A stretch of DNA of 64,000 bases from positions 1 through 64,000 of the forward strand of contig JAJRWB010000009.1 in assembly GCA_024276995.1 (NCBI GenBank), written 5' to 3'. Below the pieces are notes generated by a model. The model did no database searches and was not told the origin of the DNA. It saw only the letters and a program-made list of their open reading frames with translations. Position 1 is the stretch's first letter, and every line of letters starts with the position of its first letter. Shown one piece after another: positions 44,748 through 54,087 of this stretch. This DNA is from Candidatus Eiseniibacteriota bacterium (GTDB lineage: Bacteria; Orphanbacterota; Orphanbacteria; Orphanbacterales; Orphanbacteraceae). Position numbers and translations under genes: made by a program.

Positions 44748-46514
44748 ATGAAGGGTCGAATCCGCCGCGTCATCACCGTCGCCGCCGTTCTCGCGCCGGC
44801 GCTGCTCGCATCGTGCGCGTCCGATGTTCTCGTGCGGCGGCAGAGCGATCCTCTTGACCAGCCGGTGGAGAACGTGGCGGTTCTCCTCTTCTTCCAGGAG
44901 GCGGAGGGTGCCCCCGAGGGGCTCGACGAGCTCGCCACCGATGCCTTCACCGTGCAGGTGCAGAAATACTTTCCCGCGCTGGTGAGCCGGTACGAAGTGC
45001 GCGATTTCCTCCGGCGGAACCGCTACACCCATGCCCTCTCTCCGGCGGTTCTGCGCGAGCTGGGCGAACAGCTTGGCGTCGACGGGCTCTTCGTCGGAAA
45101 GATCACCGGGTACAGCGAGAAGGAGAGCTTTCTCGGCTGGAACGGCAAGCCGCACTTCGAAATGGCGTGCCGTCTCCTTTCGACGAAAACGGGACGGGTT
45201 CTTCTCGCCGGCCAAGTGAACGTCGAGGGTAGCTACGTGATTCCGGTGAACTCCCGCGCGGATAGGGTTGTTTTTGGCGTAAAACTTTTGACGAAGAAGA
45301 TGGGCCTCTCCGAGCGGTTCGGCCTGAGGTACGTCACCCGCGACGATCCGATCTGGGCGCGGGCGATGCGTCACTACGAGAAGAAACAGTTCTGGGAGGC
45401 GGCGAGATACTTCGGGGCGATCGTCCACGACTACGCACCGAGCGATCTTCGCGACGAGGCGCAGTTCTACATGGGCCGCTCTCTCGACGAACTCTCCCTC
45501 GCCTCGGCGGCGTTGGAAATATACCGGTCGATCGAGAAAGGACCCTTCGCGGTACGCGCCCTGCTTCAGAGGATGGAGATCGCCTTCCGGGAGGAACGGG
45601 ACGCCGATCTTCTCGCCCTCGATCGTCGGATGAACGGCCAGTGGGCCGATCGATCCGAGAGCGAGGCGGCCCGCTATCTCGCGGGACTCTCGCTCCTGCG
45701 AACGGGCCGGGCCGACGAGGCGATCGCCCGTCTCGCCTCGGTGGGCGAAACGAGCCGGTGGTACCCATTCGCCCGGTGGTCTCTCGCCGACCCGCTCCTG
45801 GCGAAGGGGGACAGCGCCTGGGCGCGGCGGTCGCTCGAAGCGGTGGCCGCCATCAAGGGGGTCACCGAGTCGGAAAGACGTCTCCGGGAGAGGGCGTTCG
45901 TCACTCTGGGCGACTATCACTACGCCAGGGGCGACCGCGCCGAGGCGGAACGATGGTATGGCCTCGTGCGGGGGGAGTTCCTTCCCCGGGCGGCGCTCGG
46001 CTTGGCGTGGATCGCGGCGGAACGGGGCGATTACGAGGAGGCGATCGCCCATGCCGACGCCATGGGCGACGACGCCGATCCCCGCTGGGTCGGCGAGGCG
46101 CAACTCCTGGCGGGGACGTGCGAAGCGCGTCTCGCTCGGTTCGACCGTTCGGCGAAACGCCTCGAAACGGCGCTCGAGAAGTGTGAGCGATGGAAGGCGA
46201 GCGATGACGAGCAGGAGGCGGCAAGGCTCCGTGTCGCGTTGGCGCGACGTCGGATCGGCGTGGAGATCGGACCTATCGAAAGCGAGGTGATCGCCCTTCT
46301 CACGGGCGAACGGACGGAGGAGGAAGTCACCCGGCTCGACGAGCTGCACGACCGTTACGTCGAGATCGCCCGTCCCCTCGAGTCGCTCGAGCACCTCGCC
46401 GGCGCGGGACTCGACAGGGCGGAAGCGGAGAATCTGCGTGGTCGGATCCGGGAGAAGGCGGAGTTCTCCCTCGTCCAGGTACGATACGAACAAGAGAGGA
46501 TGGAGGAAAAATGA
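44748..46514 (+). CDS. TPR lipoprotein with CsgG/GNA1162-like N-terminal domain
   Basis: 588 residues. Lipoprotein signal with lipobox LLASC near residue 22. Residues ~40-190 form a CsgG-like alpha/beta domain (VENVAVLLFFQEAEG, LGEQLGVDGLFVGKITGYSE, RLLSTKTGRVLLAG). From ~200 on are TPR-like helical hairpins (MRHYEKKQFWEAARYFGAIV, LGDYHYARGDRAEAERWYG). Lys/Asp at +2 (CASD): Ala follows Cys, consistent with outer-membrane sorting. First gene of a nine-gene run; ATGA overlap with the next. May bind or assemble the envelope complex encoded downstream. Confidence 0.78.
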   Translation: MKGRIRRVITVAAVLAPALLASCASDVLVRRQSDPLDQPVENVAVLLFFQEAEGAPEGLDELATDAFTVQVQKYFPALVSRYEVRDFLRRNRYTHALSPAVLRELGEQLGVDGLFVGKITGYSEKESFLGWNGKPHFEMACRLLSTKTGRVLLAGQVNVEGSYVIPVNSRADRVVFGVKLLTKKMGLSERFGLRYVTRDDPIWARAMRHYEKKQFWEAARYFGAIVHDYAPSDLRDEAQFYMGRSLDELSLASAALEIYRSIEKGPFAVRALLQRMEIAFREERDADLLALDRRMNGQWADRSESEAARYLAGLSLLRTGRADEAIARLASVGETSRWYPFARWSLADPLLAKGDSAWARRSLEAVAAIKGVTESERRLRERAFVTLGDYHYARGDRAEAERWYGLVRGEFLPRAALGLAWIAAERGDYEEAIAHADAMGDDADPRWVGEAQLLAGTCEARLARFDRSAKRLETALEKCERWKASDDEQEAARLRVALARRRIGVEIGPIESEVIALLTGERTEEEVTRLDELHDRYVEIARPLESLEHLAGAGLDRAEAENLRGRIREKAEFSLVQVRYEQERMEEK

Positions 46515-47062
46515 TCGGCACCTCGACTTCGACGACCGGCGGCGGGTCTTCCCTGACGCTTCATACGCGAAATGCCGCCTTCTCCGTCGTGGTGATCGCG
46601 CTCTTTGCGGCGGCGCCCCGATTTTCCCCCGCGGCGGCGAGGGAGCCGTACATTCCCGACACGCTGATCTTCGCCGACTCGAGCGAACGGGAGGGGAGGA
46701 TCGTCTCGATCGACGGCGCCGACATCCAGTTTCAGGAGGATCCGAGGGGAAGGACGAAGTTGATCCCTCTCGCCGAGGTGAGAAGGATCGTGTGGGCCTC
46801 GGGGGGCGAGTCGCTTCATCCGGTGGTTCAAGATCCCCTCTCGGGCGAGATCCCCGGTTTCCGCAGGGCGCGATCCTCGGCCCGTTTCCGGAGGGACGAT
46901 CTCGAACTGAGCAGGGGGGAGGTGGCGTACAACGCCTTCGGCCGCGGGGTGATGGTCGGGGCGGTGGCGACGTTCTTCACCTCCGACGGGGACGAGAAGA
47001 AAGTCGCCTTCGCCGCGGGATTTCTCCTGCAGTTCGGGATTTCATTTTTCGCGGGGTGGTAG
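46511..47062 (+). CDS. Predicted membrane/exported protein of unknown function
   Basis: 183 residues. N-terminal hydrophobic stretch (AAFSVVVIALFAAAP) after ~20 polar residues, a small beta-rich part (REGRIVSIDGADIQFQED, TKLIPLAEVRRIVWASGG) that resembles SH3-like repeats seen in envelope proteins, and a C-terminal hydrophobic segment (VAFAAGFLLQFGISFFAGW). Not recognised further. ATG overlaps the upstream TPR lipoprotein gene; ends in TAG. Confidence 0.65.
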   Translation: MIGTSTSTTGGGSSLTLHTRNAAFSVVVIALFAAAPRFSPAAAREPYIPDTLIFADSSEREGRIVSIDGADIQFQEDPRGRTKLIPLAEVRRIVWASGGESLHPVVQDPLSGEIPGFRRARSSARFRRDDLELSRGEVAYNAFGRGVMVGAVATFFTSDGDEKKVAFAAGFLLQFGISFFAGW

Positions 47063-47075
47063 GGAAGTGCCGATC

Positions 47076-47672
47076 ATGAGCAGGAGAATCGATTCTCATA
47101 TAAATCGGATCGTTTCGTCGATCGTGGCGCCGGCCGTCATGATCATACTATCCGGCTGTACCGGGTCGACCGGCCATGTGCCCTTGCATGTCGATTCGCC
47201 CGGCGGTTTCGGCGTCCTTCCCTTCGAGGACCGTAGCGGGAGCACCGACGCGACGCTCGGCTCCCAGGTGGCGCACCAGTTCGCGTCCCGCCTCGCCGCC
47301 GGCGCGTTCGATGTCATCGATCCGCGCCAGATCGATGCGCTCTTCGCCGAGGCGGGAATGGAGCTTCCCGATCGATTCGATGCGCGGGCACGCGAGATGA
47401 TCCGAACCGTGACCGGGTGCGACATGGTCGTCACCGGGGTGATCACCGACGTGGTTCCGGGGGACGGTTTCAACGCTCCGAAGGCGGTGATCTCGATCCG
47501 ACTCGTCGATCTCGAGAGTGGGTATACCGTCTACTCCCTCGGCAGGTCGTATCCCGGCGGAGTGGGAAACCGACTCGGCGGCGATACCGACCGGCTCGTT
47601 CTCGACTGCGCCGATTACCTGGCGGACCGGATGAGTCTCGACGTGGCGCGCCGGGAGGGGTCGGACGAATGA
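47076..47672 (+). CDS. CsgG-like outer-membrane lipoprotein
   Basis: 198 residues from ATG 47076 (AGGGAAG 8 bases upstream). Signal sequence with lipobox LSGC near residue 27; a CsgG/GNA1162-type fold: GFGVLPFEDRSGSTDATLGSQVAHQFASRL, FDVIDPRQIDALFAEAG, TGCDMVVTGVITDVV, ISIRLVDLESGYTVYS. Related domains polymerise or scaffold at the outer membrane. ATGA overlap with the large TPR gene. Confidence 0.78.
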   Translation: MSRRIDSHINRIVSSIVAPAVMIILSGCTGSTGHVPLHVDSPGGFGVLPFEDRSGSTDATLGSQVAHQFASRLAAGAFDVIDPRQIDALFAEAGMELPDRFDARAREMIRTVTGCDMVVTGVITDVVPGDGFNAPKAVISIRLVDLESGYTVYSLGRSYPGGVGNRLGGDTDRLVLDCADYLADRMSLDVARREGSDE

Positions 47673-50600
47673 CGGGAATCCTATCCGCGGCGCTCCTCCT
47701 GGCGGCGGCGTGCTTCGCCGGGCCGGTGCGGGCTTCGAATGATTCGGGCGGGTTCGAAGACGAGTCGATTCGCCGCTTCGAAGCGCTCCTGGAGCGATAT
47801 CCCCGGAGCGAAATGCGCGCCCCCGTTCTCGTGCTTCTCGGAAATCTCTATATGGAAACGGAAAAGGAGCGATACCTCTCCGGGGTGGTTCGCTACGAGG
47901 ACGGCGAAAGCGACGTGGAGCCGGTTCTCGACTACTCAAAGGCGATCGGCGCCTTCCGCGAGGTGATTCGCGACTATCCCGCGTATGCCGGGAGGGCCGA
48001 GGCGATATTCGCGCTGGCGGTCTGCCTTGAGGAGTCGGGCGACGAGTCGGGCGCGGTGGATGCCTATCGGCAGGTGATCGAGGCGGTCCCGGCAAAGAGC
48101 CCGGTCGGCGGTGAGGCGGCCATGCGCGTTGCCGACATCGAGTTTCTCCACGAACGATGGGGAAGCGCGCTCGAAGCGTACGAGCGGGCCGTGGCCCTCG
48201 GTGTGGACGCCGAATCGGGAAAGCTCGACTACAAGATCGGCTGGTGTCACCTCAAGCGGAATGAACTGACGGAGGCGCGCGAGCGGTTCCAGGCATGCGC
48301 GGACCGGACATGGGCCGCCGATGCCCGCGGCGCCGGGCGGGAGGACCTGACCGAATTGCTCCGGTCGCTCGCCCTCGTTCAGGCGGAAACCGATCCCGCC
48401 GGAATCGATCGGTACGCCTCCCGTTTCGAGGACCGCCTCTATCGCCGGGCGGCGCTCGTGGAACTGGGGGAAGTCCTCCTCGATCAGGATCGGCCCGTCG
48501 AGGCGGAAGAGGCGTTCCGTTCGGCTCTTGGTATCGACGGTACGGCCGACGACGCGCCCGAGCTGCGCGACAGGGTGATCGAGTGCCTCGTGTCGCGCGA
48601 CGAGAAGGAGGCGGCCGGCCGAGAGATGGAGCGTTTCTGCGCGTTGTTCGGACCGGGGAGCGAATGGCGGCTTTCGAGACGACTCGACGCCGACCGTTCC
48701 ACCGCGCTGGCGCAGAGGCTGCGGCGAAACGCGTGGAACGGCGCCCTTCTCCGGTACCGGACGGGCGGCGAAAAGGACTGGCCGGTGGCGGCGGCGCTTT
48801 TCGAGTCGTACATCGACGAGCTGGGCGGCGACGTGCAACTGGAGCGGGCGAGACTTTTCGCCGCCGAATCGTGGTACAGAAGCGGCCGGTTCGACAGGAG
48901 TGCGGACGACTACGACGCCATCGACCCGGCGGGGCTCGAAACCGATGAAGAGAGAACGATGGCGCTGCGCGGCTCGTTTCTCGCCCATCGAGACGGCGGA
49001 GCGGGGGGGGGATCTCGCCGCCGCGGCGCTGCGCTGGTTCGACGACCGCCCCGGCGACGACGAGAGTCGCAAGGCGGTTCTCCTGGCGGCGGAACGGCTC
49101 GAGTCGGAGGGCGATCTCGACAGGGCGCTCGACCTCTGTTTCCGTGTCGGACAGTCGGAGGGGGGAACACTCCGGGGCGAGGCGGCGGTGCGCGCCGGAA
49201 AAATCGCTTCAGCAATGAAGGACTATTCCGCCGCCGAGGAGTGGTTCCTCCGGGCGGCGGACGCGACCGGCGATCCGGCGGAGCGAAAGGGGAGAATCGA
49301 ACGGGCCGCCGCCGGATCGTTCCTGCATGCCCGGGAGGCGGAGGAACGCGAATCGTGGGACGAAGCGGCCGACCGTTATGCGAGGACCGCTTCGGAGTAC
49401 GATTCGACATCCGTCGCTGTCGATGCGATCCGCGCCGAGCTTCGCTGCCGGACGGCGGGCGACGACGCGGAGAGGGCGATCGCCGTCGCCGCCGCGCTTT
49501 CCGCGCGGACGGCGGGCGACACCCTTTCCGCCGATGCGGTCCGGTTCGCCGCCGCCCGGTTCGCCGAGAGGGGAAATCACGGGGAGGCGGGCGATCTTCT
49601 TCAGATCGCCTTTTCGATCGCCCAGCGTCCCGCCGATCTCCTCGCCGGTGCCGCCGAGTACGAAGCGGCCGGCGCCGTCCCCGAGGCGGACGGTCTTCTC
49701 ACCGAGCTGACGGAGCGCTTCGCCCGCCATGAGGCGGCGGCGGAAGGGGCGTTCCGTCTCGCCATGATCCGGTTGAAGCAGGAGCGTTACGATGAGGCGG
49801 CCTCCTGGTTCGACCGTTCCCTAGCCTCCGGCGCTTCACCCGGCGTCTCGGCCGCACAGGTCCGTTTTCACGAGGGAGAAGCCCGCCTCGCCGCCGGTGA
49901 TTCGGCCGCCGCCGCCGCCGTATTCCACAAGGCGGCCGCCGCCGGGGAAGGCGCGACCGGCCGAGCGGAGTGGTATGCCGCGCGCGCCCACTTCGCCGCG
50001 GCGGCGATCGCCCGCGGCGCCCTCGACCGCGCGATTGCCGCGTGGCGCCGTGGCGAGAGGCGTGAAGGTCCGGCCGATCTACTCGCGTCCTACGTCGAGG
50101 ATCTCCGGAAGGGAATCGCGGCGCGCTTCGAGAACATCACCACCGGGCCGATGATCGAACTCGCCGGCGCGCTCGAGCTGTACGGCCGAACCGCCCACCT
50201 TCGCGAGTGGGAGAGGGGAAACATCCCTTCGGCCGGCCTCGTGGAGCCCTACTTCTCCGACGCCGCGGCACTTTACGCGTCGGCCGGGGCGACGGGCCGA
50301 CCGGGCGCGAATCCGTACGCTTCCCTCGCCGACACGCTGGTCCGCTTCGGCGAGGAGGAATTGGAGCGCAACGCGCCGCCCGCCGCCGCCGACATCGACA
50401 CATCCGTCGCCGGGTGGTTCGACGCCCACTCCGACGCGCTTTCACGCCGGCTGCTCGCCACCGAAAGAGCCGACGCGCTGTGGAGCACCGCCATGGAGCT
50501 GTACGAAATGCAAGAGAGCGGACCGGCCGTGACGGAGTGGAACGGCCGCGCCGGTGTTTCGGTCGCCCTTCGCGGGGCGGAAGCGAATCACGCCGCCGCG

Positions 50601-50816
50601 GCGCTCCTTCGCGAGGCCCCCCTTCCTCCGTCGGCGAGCGAGGAGGAACGGCGGCTGTACGGCGACCTTCTCCGGGAGAAGGCGGCGTCGTACGAAGAGC
50701 GCGCCGCCGCCTGGATAGAAAAAATCGAGGAGGCGACCGCCGGTGATGCCGTCCGGTCTCTCTCGCAGCGTCTTCTTTCCGTGGAGAACGGGAACGGCGA
50801 AGGAAGGGAACGATGA
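47669..50816 (+). pseudogene. Very large exported TPR protein, frame broken at a G9 run
   Basis: About 1,048 residues if the frames are joined. Signal peptide ILSAALLLAAACFAGPVRAS, then 20 or more helical-hairpin repeats (LERYPRSEMRAPVLVLLGNLYM, AIGAFREVIRDYPAYAGRAE, AADRYARTASEYDST) of the TPR/Sel1 kind. Frame one is coding-like up to FLAHRDGGAG; frame two becomes coding-like at DLAAAALRWFDDRPG. The switch sits on nine Gs at 49013-49021; eight Gs would make one open frame. So this is homopolymer error, slippage-based phase variation or a recent frameshift. The tail overlaps the next gene by ATGA. Likely the periplasmic body of the ExbBD-driven machine. Confidence 0.82.
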
Positions 50817-51091
50817 AAAGAATATCGGTTCTTCTTCTTCTCCTCGTCGTCGCGGCGGCCGGCGCCGCGGCCGGTGAGAAGCCGAAGAGGCAGATCGTGA
50901 ATCTGAAGAAGATGAACATCGAGGGGACCGTACCCGATCCCGCTACGATGTTTATACGTGAAAGACAACCGGGCGGTCTGCTCGAACTGTTTCCCTTGAA
51001 AAGAGAACTCCGGGAGGAGTGGCTTCTCCCGGTGATCAAGGGAAACTTCGATCGGGCGACCGTGGAACTCGTGGACGGAAGGAAGAGGTGA
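50813..51091 (+). CDS. Small exported protein of the ExbBD operon
   Basis: 92 residues. Signal peptide ISVLLLLLVVAAAGAAAGE, then a short conserved-looking body (IVNLKKMNIEGTVPDPATMFI, LFPLKRELREEWLLPVIKG). No lipobox. Unknown family; short proteins of this shape occur beside AgmX/ExbB-type clusters of gliding bacteria, a recollection rather than a search result. ATG overlaps the TPR stop; 4 bases before exbB. Confidence 0.7.
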   Translation: MKRISVLLLLLVVAAAGAAAGEKPKRQIVNLKKMNIEGTVPDPATMFIRERQPGGLLELFPLKRELREEWLLPVIKGNFDRATVELVDGRKR

Positions 51092-51095
51092 GGTC

Positions 51096-52061
51096 ATGAC
51101 CAGGAATAGGCTGAATCGATCGATCCCGCCGGTGGCGCTCTTGATACTGGCGCTCACGGCGATCTGCCCCCCGCCCACCGCCGCCCAGGCGGCGGACGAC
51201 AACGGGGTCGCCCCGGGCGCGGCGAACGCAGCGGCCGTCGAATCGGGGCCTGTGGCCGGCGGCGTGTCCCCTTTCGCCGTGGTGGAGGCAGTTCCCGCTA
51301 AGGGCGCCGTGGCGATCATGCCGTGGGATAGGCTTCTCCGGTTCGCCGCCGGCGCCTTCTCCGGGGCGGGCGCGCCCTTCATGTGGGCGATTCTGATGGT
51401 CAGCGCCTTCGCGACCACCGTGGGACTCGAAAAGATCCATTTCCTCACGGTCCGTACCGGACGGGGGGGGGGCGAGCGTTTCTTCGACGAGGTGTGCCGT
51501 CTCGTCCGGGACAGGAGGATCGAAGAGGCGCGCAGCCTAGCCGCCGGCAGCGACACGCCGTTCGGCAGGATGGTGAACCGGATCCTCGGCATCCGGCACG
51601 GTCACAGGCGCGACGAGATGCAAAGCCGCCTCGATGAGGCGTACTTGAAGGAGATTCCCGCGTATCACAGGAGACTTCCTCTCCTGGCGGTGTGCGCGAA
51701 TCTCGCCACCCTTCTCGGTCTCCTCGGAACGATCGCCGGGCTGATCATCGCTTTCGAGGCGGTGGCGACCGTGGCGGCGGCGCAGCGGACCGCCGCCTTG
51801 GCAGGGGGAATCTCCGTTGCGATGGCCACCACCGGATTCGGCCTTCTCGTGGCGATTCCGACGCTCGCCCTCCACGGCATTCTCGGCGCGCGCGCCGACC
51901 GGGCGGTGGAGGAGATCGAGGCGAAGCTCGCGTCGCTCACCTCCCTGATGGAGGAGTGGAACCGGAAACTCCAGATCGATCCGTACGAGGGAGAGGAACG
52001 GAGAGGCCGCGGCGCGGAAGAGAAGATCGCCGAGTTCGCCACGGCGGGAGACGCCCAATGA
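51096..52061 (+). CDS. exbB: MotA/TolQ/ExbB proton-channel protein with signal peptide
   Basis: 321 residues. A cleavable signal peptide and ~60-residue periplasmic spacer precede the first helix (MWAILMVSAFATTVGLEKI); after a cytoplasmic loop come two helices with LLGLLGTIAGLIIAFEAV and GGISVAMATTGFGLLVAIPTLAL, the ExbB/TolQ signatures. Forms the ring around an ExbD pair and conducts protons. A G10 run at 51463-51472 is in frame. ATGA overlap with the first exbD. Confidence 0.88.
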   Translation: MTRNRLNRSIPPVALLILALTAICPPPTAAQAADDNGVAPGAANAAAVESGPVAGGVSPFAVVEAVPAKGAVAIMPWDRLLRFAAGAFSGAGAPFMWAILMVSAFATTVGLEKIHFLTVRTGRGGGERFFDEVCRLVRDRRIEEARSLAAGSDTPFGRMVNRILGIRHGHRRDEMQSRLDEAYLKEIPAYHRRLPLLAVCANLATLLGLLGTIAGLIIAFEAVATVAAAQRTAALAGGISVAMATTGFGLLVAIPTLALHGILGARADRAVEEIEAKLASLTSLMEEWNRKLQIDPYEGEERRGRGAEEKIAEFATAGDAQ

Positions 52062-52555
52062 GACCGGGACGTTCTTCGACGTCGCGGCGCGGGATCGAGG
52101 GAAACGACCTCGACATGGTGCCCATGATGAACCTGTTCACCGTGCTCGTCCCCATTCTTCTCCTGGCGGCGGTCTTCGCCCGGGTGAGCGTTCTCGACCT
52201 CGCCCTTCCCCCGAAGGGAAGCGGCGAAACGGGCCGAAGCGTCCACGAGGAGAAATCGCCGCTCAACCTGGTGGTGGTGGTGTCCCGCGAGGGGATCACC
52301 GTGGGCGGAACGGGCGGTTTTCTTCCCTCGGTGACCGACCGGGACGAGAAACTCCGGTTCGACGCATTCGCGCTCCTTCTCGACAGGGTGCGCGGCGAAT
52401 ACCCGGATGAGAGCAGCGTCACCGTCGCCTCCGACGGCGGCGTAGCATACGAGGATGTTTTGAAAGTGATGGACATCTGCAGGGATCGCGGGTTCCGCGA
52501 GATCGCGTTGAGCGCTCTTCACGACGTCCGGTCGTCCGGCGGGGGGGAGGGATGA
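52058..52555 (+). CDS. exbD: ExbD/TolR-like protein 1, channel Asp replaced by Asn
   Basis: 165 residues. Short cytoplasmic tail, one membrane helix (MNLFTVLVPILLLAAVFA), periplasmic peptidoglycan-type domain (VTVASDGGVAYEDVLKVMDICRD). In the family the helix begins PLIDvvfvLL with a proton-carrying Asp; here it reads PMMNLFTVL, Asn25. This subunit probably cannot be protonated. One base separates it from the second exbD. Confidence 0.82.
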   Translation: MRPGRSSTSRRGIEGNDLDMVPMMNLFTVLVPILLLAAVFARVSVLDLALPPKGSGETGRSVHEEKSPLNLVVVVSREGITVGGTGGFLPSVTDRDEKLRFDAFALLLDRVRGEYPDESSVTVASDGGVAYEDVLKVMDICRDRGFREIALSALHDVRSSGGGEG

Positions 52556-52556
52556 G

Positions 52557-53033
52557 ATGAAACCGACCCGACCGAGAAGAAGGGGGCGGAGTGGCGGCGC
52601 CGTCCTCACAGTGACTTCCCTTGTGGATATTCTTTCCATACTGCTCATATTCCTGCTCCTCTCGTTCTCACCGGAAGGGGCTCTTCTCCAGGCGGCGCAG
52701 GATCTCGAGCTTCCCGAAACGACGTCGCGTGAAAGCGTCGATCGAAGCGATCGCGTCATCGCCGTCACCGGCCGCGCGATCACTGTGGGGGAGAAGGTGG
52801 CGGCCCGTCTCGACGGCTGGGATGGCTCCGTGCCGATCGCCGGTCTCGCCGCACTGCTCGGCGATGTCTCCTCGACGCCCGAGGCCGACCGGCGGGTGCT
52901 GATCGAAGGAGACCGGCGGATACCGTTCGACCTTCTCTACGCCGTTCTTTTCACCAGCCACCAGGCGGGCTACAGGAACCTCGCTCTAGCGGCGTACGAA
53001 CGGCCGGCGGGGGAGGAAGGAGGCGCACCATGA
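52557..53033 (+). CDS. exbD: ExbD/TolR-like protein 2, channel Asp kept
   Basis: 158 residues. Helix LTVTSLVDILSILLIFLLLSF keeps the family Asp (Asp24). The periplasmic domain (VLIEGDRRIPFDLLYAVLFTSHQAGY) is ordinary. Probably pairs with the Asn-bearing ExbD in one ExbB ring. ATGA overlap with the AgmX-like gene. Confidence 0.85.
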   Translation: MKPTRPRRRGRSGGAVLTVTSLVDILSILLIFLLLSFSPEGALLQAAQDLELPETTSRESVDRSDRVIAVTGRAITVGEKVAARLDGWDGSVPIAGLAALLGDVSSTPEADRRVLIEGDRRIPFDLLYAVLFTSHQAGYRNLALAAYERPAGEEGGAP

Positions 53034-53977
53034 AGAGCGCAAACGGGCCGGGAGAGACATCGATTCTCCGAAGAGTCGCCGCCGCGTCGATCGGCGCTCA
53101 CCTCCTCTTCGGCCTCGGTATCGCCACGGTCGAACTCCAACCCCTGGTCACCCCCGGTGTCTGGGCGGTGGAGGAAGCACCGCCGGTGGAGGTTATCCTC
53201 TCGATGGAAGCGCCCGTTTTCAGTAAGACGGCGCCTCCGCCGGTGCGCCAAGCATCTCCCGTTCCGGCGGGGATGAAGAAGGGGATGCGATCTGCGAAAG
53301 TCGAAGCGGGGAAGAAGTCGGGTGGGGGCGGGGGGGATCCCCTCCGGAGAGTAACCCGCCTCGGCGTTCTCGGCCGGCTCGCGACCGCCTCTTCCGGAAG
53401 TCGCGTGACCGCCGAGCGGAAGGGGACGCTCTACGCAAGCGACGGCATGACGCAGCTCCTACGCGGCGTGGGGGAAACGCGCCGCGTGACCGGTCCCGCG
53501 TCGAAAGGAGAATCGGGCATCGGCTTCGGTTCGGGTGTGGGGAGCGGTTTCGGTGGGGGCACGGCGAAACAGGAGGCGGAAGAACTGGTCGCCTCCCTCG
53601 GGGACGGCAGCGGCGAAAAGCTCGTGCTCGAGCGGCGCGAAGGGGTGATCGACGGTACCGGGTTCTCCTTCGAAGGAGCCGACGGTTGTCGGGATGAAAC
53701 GGAGATCGCCCGGATCGTCCTGAGTCACAAGGGGGGGATTCGCGGCTGCTACAACAGGACCCTCAGGCGCACCCCGGGTGGGAAGGGAGAGATCGCCGTG
53801 CGCTTCCTCATTTCCACCGGGGGGGACGTGACCGGCGCGGAGGTGATCTCCAGCACCGTCGGCGATCCCGGTCTCGAGGAGTGCGTCCTCGAGAGGATCG
53901 GGAAGTGGACGTTCCCGGCCGAACCCGATTGCGAAACGGTTGTGCGCTACTCGTTCCATTTCACATCCGACCTGTAG
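53030..53977 (+). CDS. AgmX/PglI C-terminal-domain (TonB-like) energy transducer
   Basis: 315 residues. An N-terminal membrane helix (RVAAASIGAHLLFGLGIATVEL), a basic Gly/Lys-rich linker, a Gly-rich patch (GFGSGVGSGFGGG) and the C-terminal AgmX/PglI domain: IARIVLSHKGGIRGCYNRTLRR, GEIAVRFLISTGGDVTGAEV, ERIGKWTFPAEP. This domain is a relative of TonB C-termini known from Myxococcus gliding motility proteins. It should span the periplasm and pass ExbBD energy to outer-membrane partners. Ends in TAG. Confidence 0.85.
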   Translation: MKSANGPGETSILRRVAAASIGAHLLFGLGIATVELQPLVTPGVWAVEEAPPVEVILSMEAPVFSKTAPPPVRQASPVPAGMKKGMRSAKVEAGKKSGGGGGDPLRRVTRLGVLGRLATASSGSRVTAERKGTLYASDGMTQLLRGVGETRRVTGPASKGESGIGFGSGVGSGFGGGTAKQEAEELVASLGDGSGEKLVLERREGVIDGTGFSFEGADGCRDETEIARIVLSHKGGIRGCYNRTLRRTPGGKGEIAVRFLISTGGDVTGAEVISSTVGDPGLEECVLERIGKWTFPAEPDCETVVRYSFHFTSDL

Positions 53978-54004
53978 CGTGGATTCTTGAGAAGCGGAGC
54001 CGTC

Positions 54005-54046
54005 CGGCCGGCACCCGGAAGCGTCCCGGCGCTTCCCCGGCCGGCA
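54005..54046. terminator. Bidirectional hairpin between convergent genes
   Basis: GGAAGCG (54017-54023) pairs with CGCTTCC (54030-54036), 6-base loop, flanked by CCGGCCGG repeats that can extend it. Lies between the agmX-like stop and the kinase stop on the other strand. No U-tract on either side. Confidence 0.5.
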
Positions 54047-54087
54047 CGGCGCGTTCTCCCGTCCTGTGCGAACGACCGGCCAAAGGG

